Assembly (NCBI GenBank): GCA_050998615.1
Contig: JBPCQA010000032.1
Span: 1-5,684, forward strand
DNA from: JBPCQA01 sp050998615
GTDB taxonomy: Bacteria; Actinomycetota; Actinomycetes; Propionibacteriales; Nocardioidaceae
Direction: 5' to 3'
Length of the DNA stretch: 5,684 bases
The notes beneath the pieces are model-generated. The model saw only the letters and a list, made by a program, of their open reading frames with translations. It had not been told where the DNA came from and did not search any database. Shown one piece after another: positions 1-5,587 of this stretch. The translations under genes were made by a program, and so were the position numbers. Numbering within the stretch: position 1 is the first letter of the stretch; every line of letters starts with the position of its first letter.

Positions 1-70
1 CGAACGCGGCGAACCCGACCAGCGCACGCATCCGGCCGGTCCGCGTGATCTTCCGAACGCGCATGACCAT
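1..70 (-). CDS. Possible 5' end of a minus-strand gene leaving the window
   Basis: On the minus strand an ATG at 70 (or a second in-frame ATG at 64) opens a frame that stays open to the window edge, about 23 codons. The third codon positions are mostly G or C, as in real genes here. The start is rich in arginine and lysine (MVMRVRKITRTGRMR) and then turns hydrophobic (ALVGFAAF), which resembles the beginning of a signal peptide or membrane anchor. No clear ribosome binding site is seen upstream. The piece is too short to assign a family, and a chance open frame in high-GC DNA remains possible. If real, it is transcribed away from the IS110 element. Confidence 0.3.
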   Translation of the reverse strand, partial: MVMRVRKITRTGRMRALVGFAAF

Positions 71-147
71 CAGTCTGGACCGTGCCCAGCCACCACCGCT
101 CAAACCCGTCTGCTTGTCCCGTACGCCAGTGAGGATGTACTTGGCTC

Positions 148-340
148 CATCTGCTGGGTCTGACTCACCGTAAGCCTGGCGCGAACCTGCTGCCTTTGGA
201 TCGATTCGTCGGCCTGGTGGGTGGTGCGGCTTGCACGTGAGCGGCCGGGTGGCGTGACCTCATAGGAGCCTGCGCAAGAGGCGCCCATCACTGGCTTGTC
301 CGCCCTGCCCGACCGCTTCGTGCCGACCACATCCGATGCA
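148..340 (+). ncRNA. Candidate IS110 bridge RNA region
   Basis: IS110-group elements encode a structured bridge RNA in the non-coding end before the transposase gene; its two loops pair with target and donor DNA. This stretch has the right position and length and no convincing gene. Short hairpins are visible: GTGC at 224-227 pairs with GCAC at 233-236 around a 5-base loop, enclosed by self-complementary GGCC tetramers at 211-214 and 243-246, and GCGC at 272-275 can pair with GCGC at 281-284. I could not fold the whole region or match guide loops to flanking DNA, so the boundaries are inferred from the family and the call is positional. Confidence 0.35.
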
Positions 341-358
341 AGCGGAAGAGGTACGGCG

Positions 359-1450
359 ATGACTAGCATGACCACGACAACCCTTGATGTCACGGGAGGT
401 GTCGACACCCACGGCAAGACGCATCACGCCGGGGTTCTGGACCCGCTCGGGCGTCAGCTCGGCGACCGAGAGTTCCCCACGACACCGGCGGCCTACCGGG
501 CGCTGCTGAGCTGGCTGCGTAGCTACGGTCAGCTGCAGCGGGTCGGCGTCGAGGGCACCGGCACCTACGGCGCCGGGCTGACCCGGTATCTGCGCGTGGC
601 TGGCGTGCCGGTGGTAGAGGTCGACCGGCCCGACCGCAAGGCCCGGCGGGCCAAAGGCAAGTCCGACCCGCTGGACGCCTACTCCGCCGCACGTGCCGCG
701 TTGGCCGGCACCGCCAACGGTGTCCCGAAGACCCGCGACGGCCAGGTAGAGGCGACCCGTGCCCTGCGGGTGGCTCGCAGCAGCGCGGTCAAGGCACGCA
801 GCCAGACCACCAACCAGCTCAAGTCGCTGCTGGTCACCGCACCGGCGGAGCTGCGCGAACAACTGCGGGAGCTGAGCGTGACCGCGCTGGTCATCACCTG
901 CGCCCGGCTGCGCCCGACCGTCGATCTCGCCGATCCCGAGCAAGCCACCAAGACCGCGCTGCGCCGCCTGGCCCGCCGCCATCAGTACCTGTCCGAGGAG
1001 ATCGCCGAGGCCGACGGACAGCTACGGACGCTGGCGACCGCAGCCGCCCCACGGCTGCTCGCGCTGCGCGGCGTCGGACCGGAGGTCGCCGGACAGCTAC
1101 TGGCGACCGCTGGCGACAACCCTGACCGGCTGCGCTCGGAGGCCGCGTTCGCACACCTGTGCGGTGTCGCCCCGATCCCGGCCAGCAGCGGCCGCATCCA
1201 CCGGCACCGGCTCAACCGCGGCGGGGACCGCGCCGCTAACAACGCCCTGCACATCGTCGTGCTGGGCCGGCTGCGCTACGACCCCCGCACCCGCCAGTAC
1301 GTGCAACGCCGCACTACCGAAGGCCTGTCCAAACCAGAGATCATCCGCTGCCTGAAGCGTTACGTCGCCCGCGAGATATTCACCGCGCTCACCACCCGCG
1401 ACAGCGACCATCAACTCTCGGCGCCGCCGACCATGTCAACGGCGGCTTGA
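359..1450 (+). CDS. IS110-family transposase (DEDD/serine recombinase)
   Basis: A 363-residue transposase that would catalyse bridge-RNA-guided excision and insertion of the element. The N-terminal RuvC-like DEDD domain is visible with acidic residues D16 (GVDTHGKTH), E65 (GVEGTG), D103 and D106 (KSDPLDA). The C-terminal Tnp20-type domain has a helix-hairpin-helix-like LRGVGP near residues 236-241 and the conserved serine region PIPASSG (S276/S277, likely S277 catalytic), followed by LNRGGDRAANNALH. Length is typical of the family. The frame is open from 296, but ATG at 359 is preferred because GGAAGAG at 344-350 lies 8 bases before it; a second ATG at 368 is also in frame. Codon use matches high-GC actinobacteria. 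The long minus-strand open frame at 260-982 is its antisense shadow. Confidence 0.95.
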   Translation: MTSMTTTTLDVTGGVDTHGKTHHAGVLDPLGRQLGDREFPTTPAAYRALLSWLRSYGQLQRVGVEGTGTYGAGLTRYLRVAGVPVVEVDRPDRKARRAKGKSDPLDAYSAARAALAGTANGVPKTRDGQVEATRALRVARSSAVKARSQTTNQLKSLLVTAPAELREQLRELSVTALVITCARLRPTVDLADPEQATKTALRRLARRHQYLSEEIAEADGQLRTLATAAAPRLLALRGVGPEVAGQLLATAGDNPDRLRSEAAFAHLCGVAPIPASSGRIHRHRLNRGGDRAANNALHIVVLGRLRYDPRTRQYVQRRTTEGLSKPEIIRCLKRYVAREIFTALTTRDSDHQLSAPPTMSTAA

Positions 1451-1452
1451 CA
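1447..1452 (+). promoter_or_regulatory. Outward-facing consensus -35 box at the IS110 right end
   Basis: TTGACA, a perfect -35 hexamer, overlaps the transposase stop codon (TGA at 1448-1450). No -10-like hexamer lies 16-18 bases downstream in the integrated state. In IS110 elements circularisation can join a right-end -35 to a left-end -10 and so drive the bridge RNA; a weak partner, TGTACT at 136-141, matches the -10 consensus at four of six positions. Chance occurrence is possible because only six bases are involved. Confidence 0.3.
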
Positions 1453-1625
1453 TGCCCACCGCACCAACGCGTTGCCTCTACGCGCTTCGCCCGCATGAGC
1501 GGCCTAACTGCCAACTCAGCCCGACCGTGGCCTACGGCCCCACCACCGCGCTGTGCTCGTCCTGCGACCAGCAGCGCAGCACCCTTGGCAAGGGCCACGC
1601 CGCACGCCAGCTGTCCGGCCACGAA
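1452..1625 (+). pseudogene. Truncated small four-cysteine protein
   Basis: The frame from ATG 1452 has strongly G/C-biased third positions and a protein-like composition until about 1625, where it enters the antisense of the cyclase fragment and stops making sense. Cysteines fall at residues 8, 20, 35 and 38, and the last two form CSSC, a zinc-ribbon-like pattern, followed by DQQRSTLGKG. The wording resembles small actinobacterial proteins of unknown role, but I cannot name a family. No ribosome binding site precedes the ATG, because the IS110 right end lies directly upstream, so the true start may have been lost. Likely a gene cut on its right by rearrangement and possibly on its left by IS110. 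A chance frame cannot be excluded. Confidence 0.35.
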
Positions 1626-1831
1626 GAAGCTGTCCCCCTCCGTCCCCAGTTCGGTCCCGTCATGCGCCGCTCACGCGTCCCGCAACACCCGCCGCTGCCC
1701 ATCCAATGCCTCCGCATGCACCGGATCCAGCCGCGACAACAGTACCGTCGACCCCTCGATGTCGGAGAACAACAACGACACCGTCCCGGACGGCAGGCCA
1801 GCCATCCCACATCATCAACCCATCGCCGCAC
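1621..1831 (-). pseudogene. 5' fragment of a class III cyclase gene, paralogue of the gene at 2571-5228
   Basis: Read on the minus strand from the ATG at 1805 this encodes the start of a class III cyclase domain: SGTVSLLFSDIEGST with the first metal-binding aspartate, then a stop where the intact copy has tryptophan (RDAW versus RDA-stop, TGG to TGA), then GTELGTEGDSFFV with the second metal-binding aspartate. After FFV, near 1621, similarity to the intact gene fades, so the rest of the cyclase and all ATPase and TPR sequence are missing. Between the alternative GTG start (1831) and the ATG, one G is missing from a G run relative to the intact copy, which shifts the frame of the longer start. 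Many differences in the distal part are synonymous (for example Phe codons TTC/TTT), so this was probably a diverged functional paralogue before truncation. Confidence 0.8.
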
Positions 1832-1850
1832 CCGGCGCTACAACCTCAAC
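1621..1850. repeat. Direct repeat copy A of the cyclase 5' region
   Basis: Aligns with 5044-5274 in the same orientation with a single one-base gap, near 1808. By hand alignment, the first 60 bases differ at about 12 positions, the next 60 at about 4, and the stretch from about 1741 to the gap is identical; the last 40 bases differ at 2. Similarity stops after base 1850, exactly opposite the start of the IS3-type end in copy B. Confidence 0.9.
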
Positions 1851-1989
1851 GGGCCGATTCATCGCGGCCGAGCCCTCCGTCAGAACCGGGCGGAAAGAGT
1901 ACATCAAGGCTAGTGTCATCCAGGAGGCCACTGACGGAAGTCAGGATGGTCCGGAGGAGTTCAGCGACGCGAAGGAGCTCGGTACATGA
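1851..1989 (+). pseudogene. Candidate 3' remnant of a lost gene upstream of the binding-protein gene
   Basis: In one plus-strand frame this stretch reads as a plausible polar, acidic C-terminus (for example KEYIKASVIQEATDG, then GPEEFSDAKELGT) and ends in TGA at 1987-1989. That stop overlaps the ATG of the next gene as ATGA, a usual sign of translational coupling. No ATG, GTG or TTG occurs in this frame after 1850, and to the left the frame runs into the antisense of the cyclase fragment, so if real the gene has lost its front. I do not recognise the protein. The alternative is that this is only the leader of the downstream gene and the open frame is accidental. Confidence 0.35.
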
Positions 1990-2411
1990 GTTACCAGGCA
2001 CGCAAGGCACTTGGCAAGATCGACCTGTTCGCGGGTCTGTCAGCACAGACGTTGGATGACCTGGTCCAGCGGGGCACCACGTTTACCACCAAGGCGGGAC
2101 ACCGGGTGGTCACCGAGGGCGCGCCGGACGTAGGTCTGCAAGTCATCCTCGACGGCTCCGCCGAGATTACGGTCAATGGCGAGCCTCGCCCCCCGCTCGG
2201 CCCAGGAGACTACTTCGGCGAAATTTCGATGATCGATGGCGCACCCAGATCAGCGACCGTTGTGTCGGGTCCCGAAGGCATGACGGCGTTCGCATTGTCT
2301 TCGCTGGCGTTCGCACCCATGATCGACCGGCCGGAGGTGTCCCGCGTCCTCCTGAAGGCGTTGTGCGCCCGAATCCGCTCCATGGAGATGCCCGAATCGG
2401 CACCTGGTTGA
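1986..2411 (+). CDS. Stand-alone cyclic nucleotide-binding domain protein
   Basis: A 141-residue protein made of one cyclic nucleotide-binding (Crp/PKA regulatory subunit type) domain. The opening LGKIDLFAGLSAQTLDDL is the usual entry helix. The phosphate-binding cassette is intact at about residues 74-92: GDYFGEIS with E79, then PRSAT with R88 (the residue that grips the cyclic phosphate) and S89. The barrel turn GLQVILDGSAEI is also typical. There is no helix-turn-helix, membrane segment or enzymatic domain, so it is not a Crp-type transcription factor; it probably acts by binding a partner. A strong ribosome binding site, AAGGAG at 1972-1977, lies 8 bases before the ATG, and the start overlaps the stop of a putative lost upstream gene (ATGA). 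It converges on the cyclase gene, suggesting a make-and-sense pair. Cytosolic by sequence. Confidence 0.92.
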   Translation: MSYQARKALGKIDLFAGLSAQTLDDLVQRGTTFTTKAGHRVVTEGAPDVGLQVILDGSAEITVNGEPRPPLGPGDYFGEISMIDGAPRSATVVSGPEGMTAFALSSLAFAPMIDRPEVSRVLLKALCARIRSMEMPESAPG

Positions 2412-2489
2412 CGCCAGGAAGGGTGAGGATCGGCCCGGTCATGATGTGTGGTCGACGCCCCTCGTCCTCCGGAAAAGAAGCGGATCCAA

Positions 2490-2523
2490 CCCCACCACCA
2501 CCGTGTCAGCTGGTGGTTTGGGG
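2490..2523. terminator. Candidate bidirectional terminator between convergent genes
   Basis: CCCCA at 2490-2494 pairs with TGGGG at 2519-2523, and CCACC at 2498-2502 pairs with GGTGG at 2512-2516, giving a ten-pair stem with a small internal loop and a 9-base hairpin loop. It lies in the 159-base gap between two convergent stop codons, where a shared terminator is expected. There is no clear T tract on either side, which is common in actinobacteria but lowers certainty. Confidence 0.45.
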
Positions 2524-2570
2524 CATATTGACGCCATTGCGACAAGGGTTGGACCGGTCCAGCCAGCTGG

Positions 2571-5228
2571 TCAGGGCTGCACCAAGGCGTCCGTGACGAC
2601 CTCGCTGAGGGCTTTCTCGACGATCATGTTGTGTCCGGCCTCGTGGTGGACGTGCCAGACATGCTCACCCAGAGCGGCTTGGGTTCTGGCGCGAAGATCA
2701 TCTGCGTCTGCCTGCTGCGCGGGTCCGGGAACAGTTCCGTTCCGCGTCCGCATGGCCTCTGCTGACGCCATCAGCTCGGTGGCTCGTTCGTGGTGTCCGA
2801 GATCCCCCAGTAGTCCAGCATATTCCTCTGCGAGCTCGGTGAGGACCTCGGGCTCGGCTAGATGCAGCATCTGCGGGGTGAGTCGCGCCAACAGCCGGTG
2901 GGCCTCCCGAAGCCGTCCCATGCCCCGAAAGGTCATTGCGATGATGAAGCGATCACACATCACATCGTATTCGGAGCCCCGCGCACGGTCGATATTAAGG
3001 GCCTGGTAAATGAGCTCAAGCGCACGATCGTAGTTGCTTTCGAAGAACTCCACCCGACTCAGTTGCCCCAGGCTGTACGAAAGTCCGGCCCGGTCGTCAA
3101 TCTCGCGGGCCAGGTCCACCGCCTCTTCATGGGCCCCACGGGCGGCCCTCAGGTCGCCCACGCGACGTTCGGCATATCCCAACCAGCCAAGTACAAACGA
3201 CAGTACCCCTTTGTCGCCAAGGCGTCGACACACCGCCACAGCGCGGGCGGCAGCGTCTCTAGCCAGCCCGAGATCTCCCGCTGAGAACCACCCGCCGGCT
3301 AGCCAGGAAAGGCAAATGGCGAGCTCGAGGCTGTCCTCCTCGCCTGCCAGGCTGATCGCTCGCAGCAGCCACCGTCGCCCTTCGGCGATGGACCCTACCG
3401 CGAACCAGAGCCTGCCTGCCACAGCGCACAGCCGAAGTCCCACGCTCAGACGATCTTCTGACGGTGGCTCCTGACCGTCCGACCCCAGTGCCCAACTCAA
3501 AGCCTTGCGGACATTGTCATGCTCAATCTCAAAGCGGCGGCGGGCGTCCAGAAGCTGATCACCGACACCGGAGTCGAATAATATGGCGTGGAGGTGCTCC
3601 ACCACGCCGAGGTAATACTCGGCGTGGATGCGACCAAAATCTTCGAGCTCGCCCGTTTGCCGGAGCTGATCTTGGGCGAAGGAACCGATGGTTTCCAGCA
3701 ACCCGACCCGGGGCTCGCCTTCGCTGTTCTCGCCGATAGTGACCAGGCTGGCATCAGCCAACTCAGCTACCAAATCCAGAACGTCGACGTGGTCGTCCGA
3801 CGCCGTTGCGACCGCTGTCAGGGCGTCCAGGTCCGCGCTGCCGGCGAAGACACCCAGGCGTCGGAAGAACGTCTGCTGGTCTGCACCGAGCAACTCGTAA
3901 GACCACGCGATGGTGTCCCGCAAAGTGCGCTGCCTACCCGGACCATGAGCGCCACTCGCGGCGATGTCGAGGGCCTGATTCAGGCGCTTGAGCAAGGCCC
4001 TGGGGCTCAGCAGCTTCGACCGGGCAGCGGCTAGTTCAATGCCCAACGGCAATCCATCCAGACGCAGGCAGATCGCCGCGACTTGAGCGGCGTTGTCTGC
4101 AGTAACAGCGAACCGCGGGCGGACCATCCGCGCCTGCTCGACAAACATCTGTACCGCCCCGGACGCACAAGCCTCATCCACGTCGATGCCGTCAGGTAGC
4201 TCCAGCGGCGGGACCAGATGCTCATGCTCGCCAGCCACATGCAACGGCCGCCGAGACGTCGCGATCACCAGAATGTTCGGCGCTTCCTCCAACAGCCCGG
4301 CGACCACCCTGTCCGCGCCCGCCAGCTGTTCCAGGTTGTCCAGAACAAACAAGGCGCTGCGGTGGGCGACATGGGTAAAGAACCCTGGTGGCATCCGCCC
4401 CTCGGGCGGCACATCCAACGTCTCGGCGATGCTGGTCCACATCACCTCTTCGGTCGTGGCCGCTGCGAGCGGCACGAAGTACACGCCGTCGGGACACATT
4501 TCGATGAGCCGGTGCGCCACCTCGGTCGCCAGCCGAGTCTTGCCGGATCCTCCTGGTCCGGTCAACGTGACGAGCCGCACCTGCGGTGAAGCCACCAACG
4601 CCGTGAGCTCCGCCAGCTCACCGTCGCGTCCCACCAGCGGGGTCGCCGGTCTAGGCAGGCTGGACGCCGCGCCCAATGTCTTCAACGGTGCGAACTCGTT
4701 GTCCAGCCCACCGATGGTCAACTGGAACAGCCGTTCGGCTACCGCGAGGTCCTTCAGCTGATGCGACCCCAGGTCCCGCAACCCAGCCGTCTCAGGCAAA
4801 CAACCATCGAGCAGATACGCCGTGGCCTGCGACACCACTACCTGCCCGCCATGAGCAGCCGACGCGATCCGCGCCGCCCTATGCACGTCCAGGCCAACAT
4901 AGCCACCGTCATGCACCGCCGGGGACCCGGTATGGATCCCCATCCGCACCCGCACCTGCTCACCCGCCGGCCATCGATGCTCCGCCAGCCGCCTCTGCGC
5001 TTGCGCAGCAGCCGAAACGGCAGCCCCAGCTGTTGGAAACACCACAAAGAAACTATCCCCCTCGGTGCCCATCTCCGTGCCGCCATGCGCTGCCCACGCG
5101 TCCCGCAACACCCGCCGCTGCCCATCCAATGCCTCTGCATACGCCGGACCCAGCCGCGACAACAGTACCGTCGACCCCTCGATGTCGGAGAACAACAACG
5201 ACACCGTCCCGGACGGCAGGCCAGCCAT
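2571..5228 (-). CDS. Class III nucleotidyl cyclase - STAND ATPase - TPR protein
   Basis: An 885-residue cytosolic signalling protein; residues are counted from ATG 5228. Cyclase domain, about 4-170: metal-binding D15 (FSDIEGST) and D58 (EGDSFF), and GLDVHRAARI with R120 in the transition-state arginine position but H116 in place of the usual asparagine. ATPase of the STAND/NB-ARC type, about 198-460: Walker A GPGGSGKT (224-231), Walker B LFVLDN (D297), sensor TSR (324-326) and GLPL (392-395). The C-terminal 570-850 region is helical with TPR-like repeats. Mycobacterial proteins such as Rv0386 and Rv2488c share this order but end in a LuxR helix-turn-helix, absent here. ATG 5228 was chosen because relatives begin just before SGTV; an in-frame GTG at 5255 would add nine residues, and neither has a strong ribosome binding site. 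The upstream region is replaced by an IS3 end 47 bases away. Long plus-strand frames across the gene are shadows. Confidence 0.93.
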   Translation of the reverse strand: MAGLPSGTVSLLFSDIEGSTVLLSRLGPAYAEALDGQRRVLRDAWAAHGGTEMGTEGDSFFVVFPTAGAAVSAAAQAQRRLAEHRWPAGEQVRVRMGIHTGSPAVHDGGYVGLDVHRAARIASAAHGGQVVVSQATAYLLDGCLPETAGLRDLGSHQLKDLAVAERLFQLTIGGLDNEFAPLKTLGAASSLPRPATPLVGRDGELAELTALVASPQVRLVTLTGPGGSGKTRLATEVAHRLIEMCPDGVYFVPLAAATTEEVMWTSIAETLDVPPEGRMPPGFFTHVAHRSALFVLDNLEQLAGADRVVAGLLEEAPNILVIATSRRPLHVAGEHEHLVPPLELPDGIDVDEACASGAVQMFVEQARMVRPRFAVTADNAAQVAAICLRLDGLPLGIELAAARSKLLSPRALLKRLNQALDIAASGAHGPGRQRTLRDTIAWSYELLGADQQTFFRRLGVFAGSADLDALTAVATASDDHVDVLDLVAELADASLVTIGENSEGEPRVGLLETIGSFAQDQLRQTGELEDFGRIHAEYYLGVVEHLHAILFDSGVGDQLLDARRRFEIEHDNVRKALSWALGSDGQEPPSEDRLSVGLRLCAVAGRLWFAVGSIAEGRRWLLRAISLAGEEDSLELAICLSWLAGGWFSAGDLGLARDAAARAVAVCRRLGDKGVLSFVLGWLGYAERRVGDLRAARGAHEEAVDLAREIDDRAGLSYSLGQLSRVEFFESNYDRALELIYQALNIDRARGSEYDVMCDRFIIAMTFRGMGRLREAHRLLARLTPQMLHLAEPEVLTELAEEYAGLLGDLGHHERATELMASAEAMRTRNGTVPGPAQQADADDLRARTQAALGEHVWHVHHEAGHNMIVEKALSEVVTDALVQP

Positions 5229-5274
5229 CCCCACATCATCGACCCATCGCCGCACCCGGCGCTACAACCTAAAC
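5044..5274. repeat. Direct repeat copy B (intact cyclase gene start)
   Basis: Partner of 1621-1850 in the same orientation. It covers the first 60 or so codons of the intact cyclase and 46 bases upstream of ATG 5228. The repeats lie about 3.4 kb apart and bracket the binding-protein gene and most of the cyclase gene, so recombination between them could remove or duplicate that unit. Identity is highest near the gene start and drops toward 5044. Confidence 0.9.
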
Positions 5275-5580
5275 TGAGCGTCACTGAGGTTCCCCCCGGA
5301 CCTTAGAGGCTTCAGCTATAAGGAGAGCTGTGGCAGAGAAACGGAAGAAGTACGACCGGGAGTTCTGTGAAGGGGCGGTCCGGATCGTCGAAGAGACCGC
5401 GAAACCGATCGCTCAGGTCGCGCGCGACCTCGGCGTGAACGAGGGCACGCTGGGCAACTGGGTCATCCGAGCTCGCGAACAGGCCGACGGCACGCGCGGG
5501 TTGTCTAAGGACGACGTCGCCGAGCTCAACCGGCTGCGCTCGCAGAACGCGAAGTTGCGGATGGAGCGTGATGTCCTCAT
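5275..5580 (+). mobile_element. IS3-family insertion sequence, left end and truncated orfA
   Basis: The element is recognised by its orfA gene. The left end is placed at 5275 because similarity to repeat copy A stops at 5274 and the next bases are TGAGCG, fitting the usual TG start of IS3-family ends, 55 bases before orfA. The right part is missing: orfA breaks off near 5579 and no orfB (DDE integrase domain) follows. The terminal inverted repeat cannot be confirmed without the other end. Confidence 0.65.
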
Positions 5581-5587
5581 TGGATGA
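5330..5587 (+). pseudogene. IS3-family transposase OrfA, 3' truncated
   Basis: The frame starts at GTG 5330 after AGGAG at 5321-5325 and gives 85 residues. It is the Transposase_8 type OrfA that binds the element's ends: a helix-turn-helix around residues 16-50 (EGAVRIVEETAKPIAQVA, then GVNEGTLGNWV) and a leucine-zipper-like tail with leucines at 69, 76 and 83 (RLRSQNAKLRMERDVL). Relatives continue after MERDVL with a lysine and about ten to twenty more residues and then shift into OrfB; here the frame gives only IG and a stop. The break is therefore after residue 83, near base 5579, where unrelated sequence begins. It is unlikely to support transposition alone. It points away from the cyclase gene. 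Confidence 0.82.

Larger units (their letters stand above)
120..1455 (+). mobile_element. IS110-family insertion sequence (ends approximate)
   Basis: The element is defined by an intact IS110-type transposase gene with a long non-coding stretch before it and almost nothing after it. That is the layout of the IS110 group, in which the 5' non-coding end carries the bridge RNA. IS110 elements lack clear terminal inverted repeats and usually leave no long target duplication, so the exact ends cannot be read here. The right end is placed just after the transposase stop because a new coding-like frame begins at 1452. The left end is a guess between about 95 and 150. The transposase has no stop or frameshift, so the element could still be active. 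Confidence 0.6.

Noticed and set aside
260..982. A 240-residue minus-strand open frame
   Set aside because: It is fully antisense to the IS110 transposase; its glycine/alanine/glutamine-rich composition is what G/C-rich third positions give on the opposite strand.
1851..1985. A Crp-type operator upstream of the binding-protein gene
   Set aside because: Partial GTGA/TCAC-like words occur, but no TGTGA-N6-TCACA palindrome is present.
1447..2059. Three overlapping plus-strand frames crossing 1621-1850
   Set aside because: Their middle is antisense to the cyclase fragment, so no one of them can be a single real gene; only the outer parts (1452-1625 and 1851-1989) were kept as fragments.
1621..5274. 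The two direct repeats as ends of a composite transposon
   Set aside because: The repeat is cyclase coding sequence with its upstream bases and carries no transposase or terminal inverted repeats; it is a broken paralogue.
4093..5306. Several plus-strand open frames of 120-220 residues
   Set aside because: They lie antisense to the cyclase-ATPase gene, have proline/serine/arginine-rich shadow composition and no recognisable motifs.
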